NCBI GenBank assembly: GCA_003367665.1
Contig: QKXI01000008.1
Coordinates: forward strand, 158,844 to 222,843
Direction: 5' to 3'
Origin: Leifsonia sp. ku-ls
GTDB lineage: Bacteria; Actinomycetota; Actinomycetes; Actinomycetales; Microbacteriaceae
DNA: 64,000 bases
The first letter of the stretch is position 1; each line of letters begins with the position of its first letter. The translations under genes were made by a program, and so were the position numbers. This document shows positions 29,415-37,946 of the stretch, piece by piece. The notes under the pieces were generated by a model, which was not told the origin of the DNA, ran no database searches, and saw only the letters and a program-made list of their open reading frames with translations.

Positions 29415-30217
29415 ACGGCGACCGCGGCCCGGATGGCCGGGTGGTGCTGGTAGTCCTCCACCACGAAGTCCTCGTACCGGTAGTCGAAGATGCTCTCCGG
29501 CCGGCGGGCGAAGCGCAGCCGCGGCGCGGGGAACGGGTCGCGCGTGAGCTGCTCGGTCACCTGCTCCACGTGGTTGTCGTAGATGTGGACGTCGCCGCCG
29601 GTCCAGACGAACTCGCCGGGCTCGAGACCCACCTGCTGGGCGACCATCAGGGTGAGCAGCGCGTAGCTGGCGATGTTGAACGGCACGCCGAGGAACATGT
29701 CCGCGCTGCGCTGGTAGAGCTGGCAGGAGAGCTTCCCGTCGGCGACGTAGAACTGGAAGAACGCGTGGCAGGGCGCGAGGGCCATCTGCGGGATGTCGGC
29801 GACGTTCCAGGCCGAGACGATGATGCGGCGCGAGTCCGGGTCGGTGCGCAGCGTGTCGATCACCTGCTGGATCTGGTCGATGTGCCGGCCGTCGGGCGCG
29901 GGCCAGGAGCGCCACTGGACGCCGTACACCGGCCCCAGCTCGCCGTCGGCGTCGGCCCACTCGTCCCAGATGGTGACGCCGTTCTCGCGCAGCCAGCCGA
30001 CGTTGCTGTCGCCGCGGAGGAACCAGAGCAGCTCGTACGCGATCGACTTGAAGTGCACGCGCTTCGTGGTGATGAGGGGGAAGCCCTCCGCCAGATCGAA
30101 GCGCAGCTGCCGTCCGAAGACGCTGCGGGTGCCGGTGCCGGTGCGGTCGGACTTGTGCGTGCCGTTCGCCAGCACGTCGCGCAGCAGGTCCTCGTACGGG
30201 GTTGCGATCTCGCTCAC
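29411..30217 (-). CDS. thyA: Thymidylate synthase
   Basis: A 268-residue enzyme that methylates dUMP with methylene-tetrahydrofolate, giving dTMP and dihydrofolate. Catalytic Cys150 lies in [14 protein letters not shown]; the phosphate-binding [12 protein letters not shown] is at about 24-35 and [12 protein letters not shown] at about 178. The start is GTG 30217 with TACCAT 7 nt upstream. It is transcribed ahead of folA. Confidence 0.97.
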   Translation of the reverse strand: MSEIATPYEDLLRDVLANGTHKSDRTGTGTRSVFGRQLRFDLAEGFPLITTKRVHFKSIAYELLWFLRGDSNVGWLRENGVTIWDEWADADGELGPVYGVQWRSWPAPDGRHIDQIQQVIDTLRTDPDSRRIIVSAWNVADIPQMALAPCHAFFQFYVADGKLSCQLYQRSADMFLGVPFNIASYALLTLMVAQQVGLEPGEFVWTGGDVHIYDNHVEQVTEQLTRDPFPAPRLRFARRPESIFDYRYEDFVVEDYQHHPAIRAAVAV

Positions 30218-30224
30218 ACCCCCG

Positions 30225-30230
30225 ATGGTA
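30225..30230 (-). promoter_or_regulatory. -10 box of thyA
   Basis: TACCAT on the minus strand, 7 nt before GTG 30217. Confidence 0.5.
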
Positions 30231-30271
30231 CTTGCCCGCGAACCCTCTCCTCACCGGCGGGCGGCGCGTCG

Positions 30272-30277
30272 TAATGT
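30272..30277 (+). promoter_or_regulatory. -10 box of the NCS1 permease gene
   Basis: TAATGT, 6 nt before ATG 30284, in the 66-nt gap shared with divergent thyA. Confidence 0.5.
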
Positions 30278-30283
30278 GGCCTC

Positions 30284-32554
30284 ATGGACCGGGCACCGGA
30301 CGGCGAGCGGCACAGCGACGACGAGCTCGCCAGCGCGCTGGAGGAGGAGGTCGCCCGGATCACGTCGGCCATCCCGATCGTGGTGCCGCACGCGTCGCCG
30401 ACCGCGCGCGAGGAGCCGCAGGCCGAGCCGCCGGAGGACTCCGACGAGGGCGCGGAACCGGACGACGAGGGGGAGTGGACCGGGCCGCCGACCGAACTCA
30501 TCAGCTTCGACGACCTCCCGGCGCGACGCGAACCGACCGGGCCGGAGCCGACCTTCAGCCCGTGGGTGGCGACGGCGGCCATCCCGATCCAGCGTCCGGA
30601 GGCGGCGGCGACGACTGCCGCGCCGGTGCCAGGGGCAGCTGCGGCGACACCTGCCGCGCCGGTGCCGGGGGCGGAGTCTGTGGCGACACCTGCCGCGCCG
30701 GTGCCGGAGGCGGAGCCCGCGGCGGCGACCCGTCCCGAGAGCCGGGAGGCGCCGGAGGTCGCCCCGCCCGCGTTCCGCCCGGTCGCGCGCGCCGAACCCC
30801 TCGACCTGGTGCCGGCGGAGCTGGCGCCGCGGGACTCGGAGCCGGTTCCCCTCGTCACCACCGCGCCCTCCGCCCGCGTCGCGGACACACCGCCGTCGCT
30901 CTCCGTCCCGGCCGCCGACTCCGCGCCCGTCGCCGCCCTCTCGGCAGCATCCGCACCACGTCCCGACGCCGCCCCGCGCGCCCGCCACCTCGACACCGAC
31001 GTCCCGGACGACGCGGACGACTACGCCGGCCCCGGCAACGGCGTGCACACGGCCAGCGCCCCGGTCGCCACCCCACGCACCGGCGACGCCGCCGCACTCC
31101 TCGGCGGGCGTCGCGCCGTGCCCGGGCTCCTGACCCCGGAGACGGTCGACCTGGAGCCGACGCCGGTCGAGCTCCGGGTGGGCCGCGCGTCCCGGATGTT
31201 CTGGCTCTGGTTCGCCGGCACCTCGTCCCTCATCAGCGTCGGCGTCGGTGCGACCCTGTTCGTGCTCGGGCTGAACCTGCGGCAGCTGCTCATCGCGACC
31301 CTGATCGGGGTGGCCCTGTCGTTCCTGCCGCTCGGGATCGGCACGCTCGCCGGCAAGTGGAGCGGCCAACCCACCCTCGTGGTGTCGCGCGCGACCTTCG
31401 GGATGCGCGGCAACGTCCTCCCGACCGTGCTCGCCCTTGGCGTGAAGCTGTTCTGGGGCGCCGTGCTGCTGTGGCTGGCGGGCTCGGCCGCCGGGTCGCT
31501 CACCGCCGCCGAGCGCTGGCCGGGGAGTCCGGTCGCCACCACGGTGGCCGGGCTCGCCGTCACCATCGTCGTCGCCGTCACGGTGGCGTACGCCGGCTAC
31601 GGCCTGGTCGCCCGCGTGCAGCTGGTGCTGACCATCGCGTCCGCCGCGCTCATCGTGCTCATGGTCGCCGCGACCTGGCGCCACGTCGACCTGAACCGCG
31701 CGCTCACCGTCCCGGACGCCCTATGGACGCACGTGGTCACCGGGGCGGTGCTCGTGTTCAGCTACGTCGGCCTTGCCTGGGCCATGAGCAGCGCGGAGGT
31801 CGCCCGGTACCAGCGGCCGCGCTCGTCCGGGGGCGCCGCGATGCTCTGGGCGACGTTCGGCGCCGCCGTGCCGCCGTTCGTCCTCGTGTCGTACGGCGGC
31901 CTGCTCGCCGCCTCGAACCCGGGCGTCGCGGGGGAGTTGGCGCAGGATCCCGTCGCCGGGCTGGTGCGGCTCGGGCTGCCGGCCTGGTATCCGGTGCCGC
32001 TGCTGCTCGCCGTCGGCCTGTCCCTGGTCTCCGCTCTGGTGCTGACCATCTACTCCGCGGGCTTCACGCTGGACGCGCTCGGCGTGCGCCTCGGCCGGCG
32101 CTGGAGCACGCTCGTCGCGGGGGCGGCGATCGCCATCGTCGGCGGGGTGCTCGCGGCCACCGTGACCGACCTGTCGTCGGTCGTGCGCGGCCTCCCCACG
32201 GCGCTTTCGGTGCCCGTCGCCGCCTGGGTGGGCGTGTTCTCGGGGGAGATGATGCTGCGCACGCGCCGGTTCCACCAGCCGTCGCTGGTGCGGCGCGGGG
32301 GCGTGTACCCGGACTGGCGCTGGGTGAACCTGGCGCTGCTGGTCGGCGGGACGGCCATCGGGCTGGGGCTGGTGAGCTCCGAGCTGCCGTGGCTGGCCTG
32401 GGAGGGGTATCTCTTCCGGCTCGCCGGCCTCGACCCCGCGGTCGGGCTCGGATCGAGCAACGTCGGTGTGGTCGCCGCGCTCGCCGTCGGCCTGCTCGGC
32501 GCGCTGCTGACCGGCGCCCGCGCCGTCCGGAGACAGGAGGCGGCCCGAGCATGA
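30284..32554 (+). CDS. NCS1-family nucleobase permease with long disordered N-terminus
   Basis: A 756-residue protein. From about residue 300 it is an NCS1 (cytosine/purine/allantoin) symporter, with about 12 membrane helices (FWLWFAGTSSLISVGVGATL, GKWSGQPTLVVSRATFGMRG). The first 300 residues are hydrophilic, Ala/Pro/Glu-rich and probably disordered, with three imperfect repeats of ATPAAPVPGAE. Ordinary NCS1 transporters have N-termini of about 30 residues, so this extension is unusual. The transported base cannot be read from sequence. Nearest neighbours are thyA-folA, so a link to pyrimidine supply is possible but unproven. Confidence 0.82.
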   Translation: MDRAPDGERHSDDELASALEEEVARITSAIPIVVPHASPTAREEPQAEPPEDSDEGAEPDDEGEWTGPPTELISFDDLPARREPTGPEPTFSPWVATAAIPIQRPEAAATTAAPVPGAAAATPAAPVPGAESVATPAAPVPEAEPAAATRPESREAPEVAPPAFRPVARAEPLDLVPAELAPRDSEPVPLVTTAPSARVADTPPSLSVPAADSAPVAALSAASAPRPDAAPRARHLDTDVPDDADDYAGPGNGVHTASAPVATPRTGDAAALLGGRRAVPGLLTPETVDLEPTPVELRVGRASRMFWLWFAGTSSLISVGVGATLFVLGLNLRQLLIATLIGVALSFLPLGIGTLAGKWSGQPTLVVSRATFGMRGNVLPTVLALGVKLFWGAVLLWLAGSAAGSLTAAERWPGSPVATTVAGLAVTIVVAVTVAYAGYGLVARVQLVLTIASAALIVLMVAATWRHVDLNRALTVPDALWTHVVTGAVLVFSYVGLAWAMSSAEVARYQRPRSSGGAAMLWATFGAAVPPFVLVSYGGLLAASNPGVAGELAQDPVAGLVRLGLPAWYPVPLLLAVGLSLVSALVLTIYSAGFTLDALGVRLGRRWSTLVAGAAIAIVGGVLAATVTDLSSVVRGLPTALSVPVAAWVGVFSGEMMLRTRRFHQPSLVRRGGVYPDWRWVNLALLVGGTAIGLGLVSSELPWLAWEGYLFRLAGLDPAVGLGSSNVGVVAALAVGLLGALLTGARAVRRQEAARA
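30608..30721 (+). repeat. Three imperfect tandem repeats in the permease N-terminus
   Basis: Units begin at 30608, 30644 and 30683 (36-39 nt each, in frame). Each contains GCCGCGCCGGTGCC and encodes AAPVPGA or AAPVPEA. Copy number may vary between strains. Confidence 0.75.
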
Positions 32555-32624
32555 GCGGGTTCTGCACCGTCCGCGGCCTGTCCACATGATGGTCTCCGTC
32601 CGGCCCCTCCGAGGCCCCATCCCG

Positions 32625-32630
32625 TAGGCT
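32625..32630 (+). promoter_or_regulatory. -10 box of the Nif3-like gene
   Basis: TAGGCT, 7 nt before GTG 32638; the spacer GAACGAC is not a ribosome-binding site. Confidence 0.5.
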
Positions 32631-32637
32631 GAACGAC

Positions 32638-33456
32638 GTGCCTGCCTCGCTGAACTCCGTCCGTGACACCGTCGAACGACTGTGGCCGTTGTCGGGCGCG
32701 GAGGCCTGGGATGCGCCGGGGCTCGTGGCCGGTGATCCGGCCGCGCCGGTCGAGCGCATCCTGCTCGCGGTCGACGCCGTCTCGGCCACCGTCGACGAGG
32801 CGGTCGAGCTCGGGGCCGACCTGCTCATCGCCCACCATCCGCTGCTGCTGCGCGGCGTCACGAGCATCGCGGAGGACCGCTACAAGGGCGCCCTGCTCGC
32901 GCGCCTGATCCGCGGCGGCGTCGCCCTCTACGGCGCACACACCACGGCGGATGTGGTGGCCGGCGGCACCAGCGACGTCCTCGCCTCCCGGCTCGGGCTG
33001 CGCGAGACGACCCCGATCGCGCCGGCGGCCGACGGCGTCACCGGCATCGGCCGCGTCGGCGACCTGCCGGAGCCGACGACGCTCGGCCAGCTCGCGCGCA
33101 CCCTCGCCGATCTCCTGCCGCCGACGGCCGGCGGGGTCCGTGCGGCCGGCGACTACCGGCAGCCGGTCACGCGGGTCGCGGTCTGCGGCGGCGCGGGCGA
33201 CTCCCTGCTCTCGGCAGAGGCGGTGCGCACGGCCGACGTGTACGTCACCGCCGACCTCCGCCACCATCCCGCGTCCGAGGCCCGGGAGCAGGCCGTCCTC
33301 GGCGGCGGCCCCGCCCTGCTCGACGTCTCCCACTGGGCGAGCGAGTGGCTCTGGCTCGACACCGCGGCCGACCAGCTGCGCGAGGCGCTCCCCGGCGTCG
33401 AGGTCGTCGTGAGCGAGTTGCGCACCGACCCGTGGGATTTCGCCATCCTGCAATGA
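32638..33456 (+). CDS. Nif3-like dinuclear metal centre protein
   Basis: A 272-residue member of the NIF3/YbgI family, ring-shaped hexamers with a two-metal site. Ligand-type motifs are visible: IAHHPLLLRG (about 64-73), YGAHTTADV (about 99-107) and DVSHWASEW (about 234-242). Function is not established; some members act as GTP cyclohydrolase-like or stress proteins. It precedes the coiled-coil zinc-ribbon-type gene by 28 nt, an arrangement conserved in Actinobacteria. Confidence 0.88.
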   Translation: MPASLNSVRDTVERLWPLSGAEAWDAPGLVAGDPAAPVERILLAVDAVSATVDEAVELGADLLIAHHPLLLRGVTSIAEDRYKGALLARLIRGGVALYGAHTTADVVAGGTSDVLASRLGLRETTPIAPAADGVTGIGRVGDLPEPTTLGQLARTLADLLPPTAGGVRAAGDYRQPVTRVAVCGGAGDSLLSAEAVRTADVYVTADLRHHPASEAREQAVLGGGPALLDVSHWASEWLWLDTAADQLREALPGVEVVVSELRTDPWDFAILQ

Positions 33457-33484
33457 CCACCCAGCACGAAGGAAGCACCGCACC

Positions 33485-34219
33485 GTGAAAGCACGCCCCG
33501 CCGACCAGAACGAACTGCTGCGCCTGCAGGCCGCGGACACGCGCCTCGCGCAGCTCCAGCACGCCGCGAAGAACCTGCCGCAGGCCGCAGAGCTCGCGAA
33601 GCTGCAGCCCGAGGTCGAGGCGCTGCGCGCCCGCTGGATCGCCGCCACCGGCGAACTGGAAGACGCCCGTGCGGAGCTGAAGCGCGTCGAGTCCGACGTC
33701 GAGCTCGTCGAGGCGCGGGTCAAGCGCGACACCGACCGGGTGCAGCAGACCTCGTCCGTCAAAGACGTCCAGGCGCTGGAGGCAGAGCTGGCCTCCCTCG
33801 CCAGGCGCAAGGACGACCTGGAGGAGATCGAGCTCTCCGTCATGGAGCGCGTCGAAGGCCTGGAGGAGGCGCTCGCCGCGGTCGAGGCCGAGCGTGCGGA
33901 GCTGAACGGCCGGGTCGAAGCGCTCGAGGCGCAGCGCGACGAGGAGGCCGGAAAGCTGGAGGCGCAGCGGAAGGCGCTCGCCGCCGACCGGGAGACCATC
34001 GCCGGCGCCCTGCCGGGCGAGCTGATCGAGCTGTACGAGCGCCAGCGCGCCCGCTACGGCATCGGCGCCGCCGCGCTGATCCGCGGCGTCTCGATGGGGT
34101 CGAACGTGAAGCTCACCGAGTCCGACCTCTCCGAGATCCGCCGCGCGGCGGCCGACGACGTGGTGCTCTGCCCCGACAGCGGCGCCATCCTCGTGCGCGG
34201 AGAAGACTCCGGCCTCTGA
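33485..34219 (+). CDS. C4-type zinc-ribbon/coiled-coil protein with eroded zinc ribbon
   Basis: A 244-residue protein. Residues 20-175 form a long coiled coil (for instance ALEAELASLARRKDDLEEIE). The C-terminal part (about 185-240) aligns in layout with the CT398-like zinc ribbon, where two CxxC pairs are expected. Here the first pair is replaced (RGVSMGSNVKL) and the second reads VVLCPDSGAILVR with one Cys, so zinc is unlikely to bind in the usual way. Function of the family is unclear. GTG start 33485 follows GAAGGA. It is upstream of rnpB, as in many Actinobacteria. Confidence 0.82.
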   Translation: MKARPADQNELLRLQAADTRLAQLQHAAKNLPQAAELAKLQPEVEALRARWIAATGELEDARAELKRVESDVELVEARVKRDTDRVQQTSSVKDVQALEAELASLARRKDDLEEIELSVMERVEGLEEALAAVEAERAELNGRVEALEAQRDEEAGKLEAQRKALAADRETIAGALPGELIELYERQRARYGIGAAALIRGVSMGSNVKLTESDLSEIRRAAADDVVLCPDSGAILVRGEDSGL

Positions 34220-34241
34220 CCCGGGCCTCAGCCCCCTGCGC

Positions 34242-34247
34242 TATCGT
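34242..34247 (+). promoter_or_regulatory. -10 box of rnpB
   Basis: TATCGT, 7 nt before the first base of the P1 helix at 34255, which is the expected distance to a transcription start. Confidence 0.5.
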
Positions 34248-34254
34248 GGAGCCC

Positions 34255-34628
34255 GGAATGGGTCGGCAAGACGGTCGCGTCGGTCCGCGTCAGCGGGCCG
34301 CCGAGGAACGTCCGGGCTCCGCAGAGCAGGGCGGTGGGTAACACCCACCCGGGGCAACCCGCGAGAAAGTGCAACAGAAAGCAGACCGCCGGGGGCGCAC
34401 GCCCCCGGTAAGGGTGAAACGGTGGTGTAAGAGACCACCAGCGGCCGGGGCGACCCGGCCGGCTGGGTAAACCTCGCCCGGAGCAAGGTCGGACAGGGGA
34501 CCATGAGGCTGCTCGTCTCGTCCCCGGGTAGACCGCTGGAGGGCGGCGGCAACGTCGTCCCGAGATAGATGGCCGTCCGCGGCGCCGAGGCGCCGTGACA
34601 GAACCCGGCGTATCAGCCGGCCCATTCC
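34255..34628 (+). ncRNA. rnpB: RNase P RNA (bacterial class A)
   Basis: Catalytic RNA that trims tRNA 5-prime leaders. Universal parts are visible: GAGGAACGTCCGGGCTCC near 34303, GAAAGTGCAACAGAAAGCAG near 34363, GGTAAGGGTGAAACGGTG near 34407, and ACAGAACCCGGCGTATCAGC near 34598. The P1 helix pairs GGAATGGG (34255-34262) with CCCATTCC (34621-34628), which fixes both ends to within a few bases. The last 16 nt overlap the end of kdpE on the other strand. No separate terminator was found. Confidence 0.93.
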
Positions 34629-35320
34629 CCCTCCGGCTCGAACCGGTACCCCATGCCCGGCTCCGTGAGCAGGTAGCGCGGGCGCGACGGCTCCGGCTCC
34701 AGCTTCTTCCGCAGCTGGGCCAGGTACAGCCGCAGGTACCCCGTGTCCGCGGTGTACTGCGGCCCCCACACCTGCGACAGCATCGACTGACGGGTCACCA
34801 GGCGGCGCGGGTTGCGCAGCAGCAGCTCCAGGATCTGCCACTCGGTCGGCGTCAGCCGGACGCTGCGGGCCGTGCCGTCTGCGTCGCGCCGGGTCACCTG
34901 GCGGGCGGCGAGGTCGACGGTCACCCCGCCGAAGGCGACGACGGGCTCGTCCGTCGCGGTCGGCTGGCGGCGGGTGAGGGCGCGGATGCGGGCGAGCAGC
35001 TCGTCCGCGGCGAACGGCTTCGTCACGTAGTCGTCGGCGCCCGCGTCGAGCGCGTCCACTTTGTCGGCCGAGCCGGTGCGGCCGGAGACCACGAGGATGG
35101 GCACCGACGTCCAGCCGCGCAGGCCCTCGATCACCTCGATGCCGTCGAGCTGCGGCATCCCGAGGTCCAGCATGACCAGGTCGGGGTGGTGGTCGACGGC
35201 CACGCTCAGCGCCTCCGCTCCCGTGCGGGCCGTCAGCACCTCGTAGCCGCGGGCGGTCAGCAGGATGCGCAGGGCGCGCACGATCTGCGGGTCGTCGTCG
35301 GCGATGAGGATCGTCTTCAC
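34613..35320 (-). CDS. kdpE: KdpE-type response regulator
   Basis: A 235-residue OmpR-family regulator. The receiver domain has acidic pocket ADDD (7-10), phospho-acceptor Asp52 (VMLDLGMPQLDG), and Lys in YVTKPF. The winged helix is at about 135-230 (LTPTEWQILELLLRNPRRL, GYLRLYLAQLRKKL). It overlaps the kdpD stop by 4 nt. KdpE normally activates kdpFABC under potassium limitation, but no kdp transporter gene is in the window, so its targets here are unknown. Confidence 0.93.
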   Translation of the reverse strand: MKTILIADDDPQIVRALRILLTARGYEVLTARTGAEALSVAVDHHPDLVMLDLGMPQLDGIEVIEGLRGWTSVPILVVSGRTGSADKVDALDAGADDYVTKPFAADELLARIRALTRRQPTATDEPVVAFGGVTVDLAARQVTRRDADGTARSVRLTPTEWQILELLLRNPRRLVTRQSMLSQVWGPQYTADTGYLRLYLAQLRKKLEPEPSRPRYLLTEPGMGYRFEPEGEWAG

Positions 35321-37941
35321 GGGTTCGTCCCTTCGGCTGCCGGCAGCGACACGACCATGGTCAGGCCGCCTCCCGGGGTGTCCTCCGCCTCGAGCGTGCC
35401 GCCCATGCCCTCCACGAAGCCCTTCGAGAGCGCGAGGCCGAGCCCGATGCCCGCGTCGTTGTCCGTGTCGGAGAGGCGCTGGAACGGCGCGAACACCGCC
35501 TCCCGCCGCTCCGGCGGGATGCCGGGGCCCCGGTCGACCACGCGCAGCTGCACCGTGCCGGCGAAGGCGCTCGCGGCCAGGACCGGCGCGGTGCCGCCGG
35601 GGCTGTAGCGCAGCGCGTTGCCGAGCAGGTTCACGAGGACGCGCTGCAGCAGCACGGCGTCGGCGCGGAGCGGCGGCAGGTCGGGGGAGAGGTCGAGCTC
35701 CACGTCGCCCGGTCCGACGCCGAGCTCGTCGAGGGCGGGCAGCACGACGTCGTCGAGCTCGGTCGGGGCGAGCGAGACGCCGAGAACCCCGGCCTGGACC
35801 CGGCTGGCGTCGAGCAGGTCGGTGACGAGGGAGGCGAGGCTGCGGAGACTGTCCTCCGCCGTCTCCAGCAGCGCCTCCCTGTCGCCCTCGCCGAGCGCCA
35901 GGTCGGCCTGGCGCAGCGTCGTGACGGCGGCCGTCGCGGCGGCGAGCGGCCGGCGCAGGTCGTGGCCGACGGCCGCGAGCAGGGCGCTGCGCACCCGGTC
36001 GGCCTCCGCGAGCGGCGCCAGCTCGGCGGCGGTCGCGCTGAGCGCCCGGTGTTCGAGGGCCGCCTCCAGCTGCGCGACGATCGCCGAGAGCAGCCGGCGG
36101 TCGCCGGCCTCCAGGTCGCGCCCGCTCAGTTCGAGCGCGGCGCGCGAGCCGTCGACGGTGCCCGCCTCGGCGCCGCGGACGGTGAGGGGGACCGTCAGCG
36201 ACGGCGCGGCCGCCGGCGTGGTGGTGCCCGCCGCAGGGGTCGCGCGCGCGCCGACGGGTGGCTCGTCCTCCGCCCCGCCCAACTGCGCACCGCCGGCCTG
36301 CTGCCCTGCCTCCCCGGCGACCGCGATCACCTCGCGCCCCCCGTCCGATCCGGTCGTGACCAGCTCCACGGCCGTCAGCCCGAACGCCTCGCGCGTCTGC
36401 TCGAGCAGCGCCTGCACCGCGTCCTCGCCGCGGATGACGCCGCCGGCGACCGTCGCGAGCAGCTCCGCCTCCGCGGCGGCCCGCTGTGCGGCGCGCGTGC
36501 GGCGGGCGGCCTGGTCGACCACCAGGCTGACCAGCGCCGCGATGACCACGTAGAGGATGAGCGCCAGCAGGTGCAGCGGCTCGCCGACCGTGATCGTGTA
36601 GAGCGGGTCGACGAAGAAGAAGTCCAGGGTCAGACCCGACAGCAGCGCGGCGAACAGCGCCGGCCAGATGCCGCCGACGAGCGCGACCACGACGACCAGC
36701 AGCTGGTAGCTCAGTACGTCCGCCGTCATCGACTCCGGTGACCGGGAGCTGGTCAGCACGAGCGTGAGCAGCGGACCGCCGACCAGGGCGAGCACGAAGC
36801 CGTAGACGCGCCGCCGCACGGTCAGGCCGCCCTTCGGTCGCGGCAGGGAGAAGCGTCCGCCCGCGCGCGCGTGCGACACGATGTGCACGTCGATGTCGCC
36901 CGACTCCCGGATGACGGTCGCGCCGATGCCCGGGCCGGTCAGCAGCGCGGCCAGCCGGCTCCTCCGCGAGACGCCGATCACCAGCTGGGTCGCGCTCTCG
37001 CCGCGGGCGAACTCCACGAGAGCGCGCGGGATGTCGTCGCCCACCACCTGGTGGTAGGTGCCGCCGAGCTGCTCCACCAACGCCCGCTGCCGAGCCAGGA
37101 CGCCCGGCGCCGCCTCGCGCAGCCCGTCCTGGGCGGTCACGTGCACCGCGAGCAGCTCACCGCCCGAGCTACGCGCGGCGATGCGCGCGCCACGACGGAG
37201 CAGCGTCTCGCCCTCCGGGCCGCCGGTCAGCGCGACGACGACGCGCTCGCGCGCCTCCCAGGTTCCGGCGATGCCGTGCTCGGCACGGTACCGCTGCAGC
37301 GCGTTGTCGACCTCGTCGGCGAGCCAGAGCAGCGCCAGCTCGCGCAGCGCGGTCAGGTTGCCGAGCCGGAAGTAGTTGGCGAGGGCGGCGTCCACCCGGC
37401 CGGCCGGGTAGACCACGCCCTCGGCGAGCCGGTCACGCAGCGCCTGCGGGGCGAGGTCGACCAGCTCGATGCGGTCGGCGCGGCGCAGCACGGCGTCCGG
37501 GATGGTCTCCCGCTGCGGGACGCCCGTGATCTGCTCGACCACGTCGTTCAGCGACTCGATGTGCTGGATGTTCACCGTCGAGATCACGTCGATGCCCGCG
37601 TCCAGCAGGGTGTCGACGTCCTGCCAGCGCTTCGCGTGCGCGGACCCCGGGGCGTTGGTGTGCGCCAGCTCGTCGACCAGGGCGACCGCGGGGGCCCGGC
37701 GCAGCACCGCGTCGAGATCGAGCTCGGTGAGCGTCACGCCGCGGTGCTCGACCGTGCGGCGGGGGATCACCTCGAACCCGTCGACCAGGGCGGCCGTCGC
37801 GGCACGGCCGTGCGTCTCCACCAGGGCGACGACCACGTCGACGCCCTGCCGGCGGAGCCGTTCGCCCTCCTCGAGCATGGCGAACGTCTTGCCAACGCCC
37901 GGTGCCGCGCCGAGCATCACCCGCAGGCGACCCCGAGGCAT
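35317..37941 (-). CDS. kdpD: KdpD-type osmosensitive sensor histidine kinase
   Basis: An 874-residue kinase. The N-terminal KdpD domain has Walker A GAAPGVGKT (11-19) and ALVDELAHTNAPGSAHAKRW. A USP-like domain follows (about 230-360), then four membrane helices (about 375-480), a GAF-like segment, and the kinase core with His660 (VGHDLRRPLAAA), N-box LLGNALRYSPGG, and DRGPGIPP. It senses potassium and turgor and phosphorylates KdpE. ATG 37941 lies 5 nt after the ppgK stop, so ppgK-kdpD-kdpE may be one transcript. Confidence 0.94.
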   Translation of the reverse strand: MPRGRLRVMLGAAPGVGKTFAMLEEGERLRRQGVDVVVALVETHGRAATAALVDGFEVIPRRTVEHRGVTLTELDLDAVLRRAPAVALVDELAHTNAPGSAHAKRWQDVDTLLDAGIDVISTVNIQHIESLNDVVEQITGVPQRETIPDAVLRRADRIELVDLAPQALRDRLAEGVVYPAGRVDAALANYFRLGNLTALRELALLWLADEVDNALQRYRAEHGIAGTWEARERVVVALTGGPEGETLLRRGARIAARSSGGELLAVHVTAQDGLREAAPGVLARQRALVEQLGGTYHQVVGDDIPRALVEFARGESATQLVIGVSRRSRLAALLTGPGIGATVIRESGDIDVHIVSHARAGGRFSLPRPKGGLTVRRRVYGFVLALVGGPLLTLVLTSSRSPESMTADVLSYQLLVVVVALVGGIWPALFAALLSGLTLDFFFVDPLYTITVGEPLHLLALILYVVIAALVSLVVDQAARRTRAAQRAAAEAELLATVAGGVIRGEDAVQALLEQTREAFGLTAVELVTTGSDGGREVIAVAGEAGQQAGGAQLGGAEDEPPVGARATPAAGTTTPAAAPSLTVPLTVRGAEAGTVDGSRAALELSGRDLEAGDRRLLSAIVAQLEAALEHRALSATAAELAPLAEADRVRSALLAAVGHDLRRPLAAATAAVTTLRQADLALGEGDREALLETAEDSLRSLASLVTDLLDASRVQAGVLGVSLAPTELDDVVLPALDELGVGPGDVELDLSPDLPPLRADAVLLQRVLVNLLGNALRYSPGGTAPVLAASAFAGTVQLRVVDRGPGIPPERREAVFAPFQRLSDTDNDAGIGLGLALSKGFVEGMGGTLEAEDTPGGGLTMVVSLPAAEGTNP

Positions 37942-37946
37942 GCGCG

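Noticed and set aside
30608-30721. Tandem repeats as a CRISPR array
   Set aside because: The units are contiguous, imperfect and in frame within the permease gene, with no spacers or cas genes.
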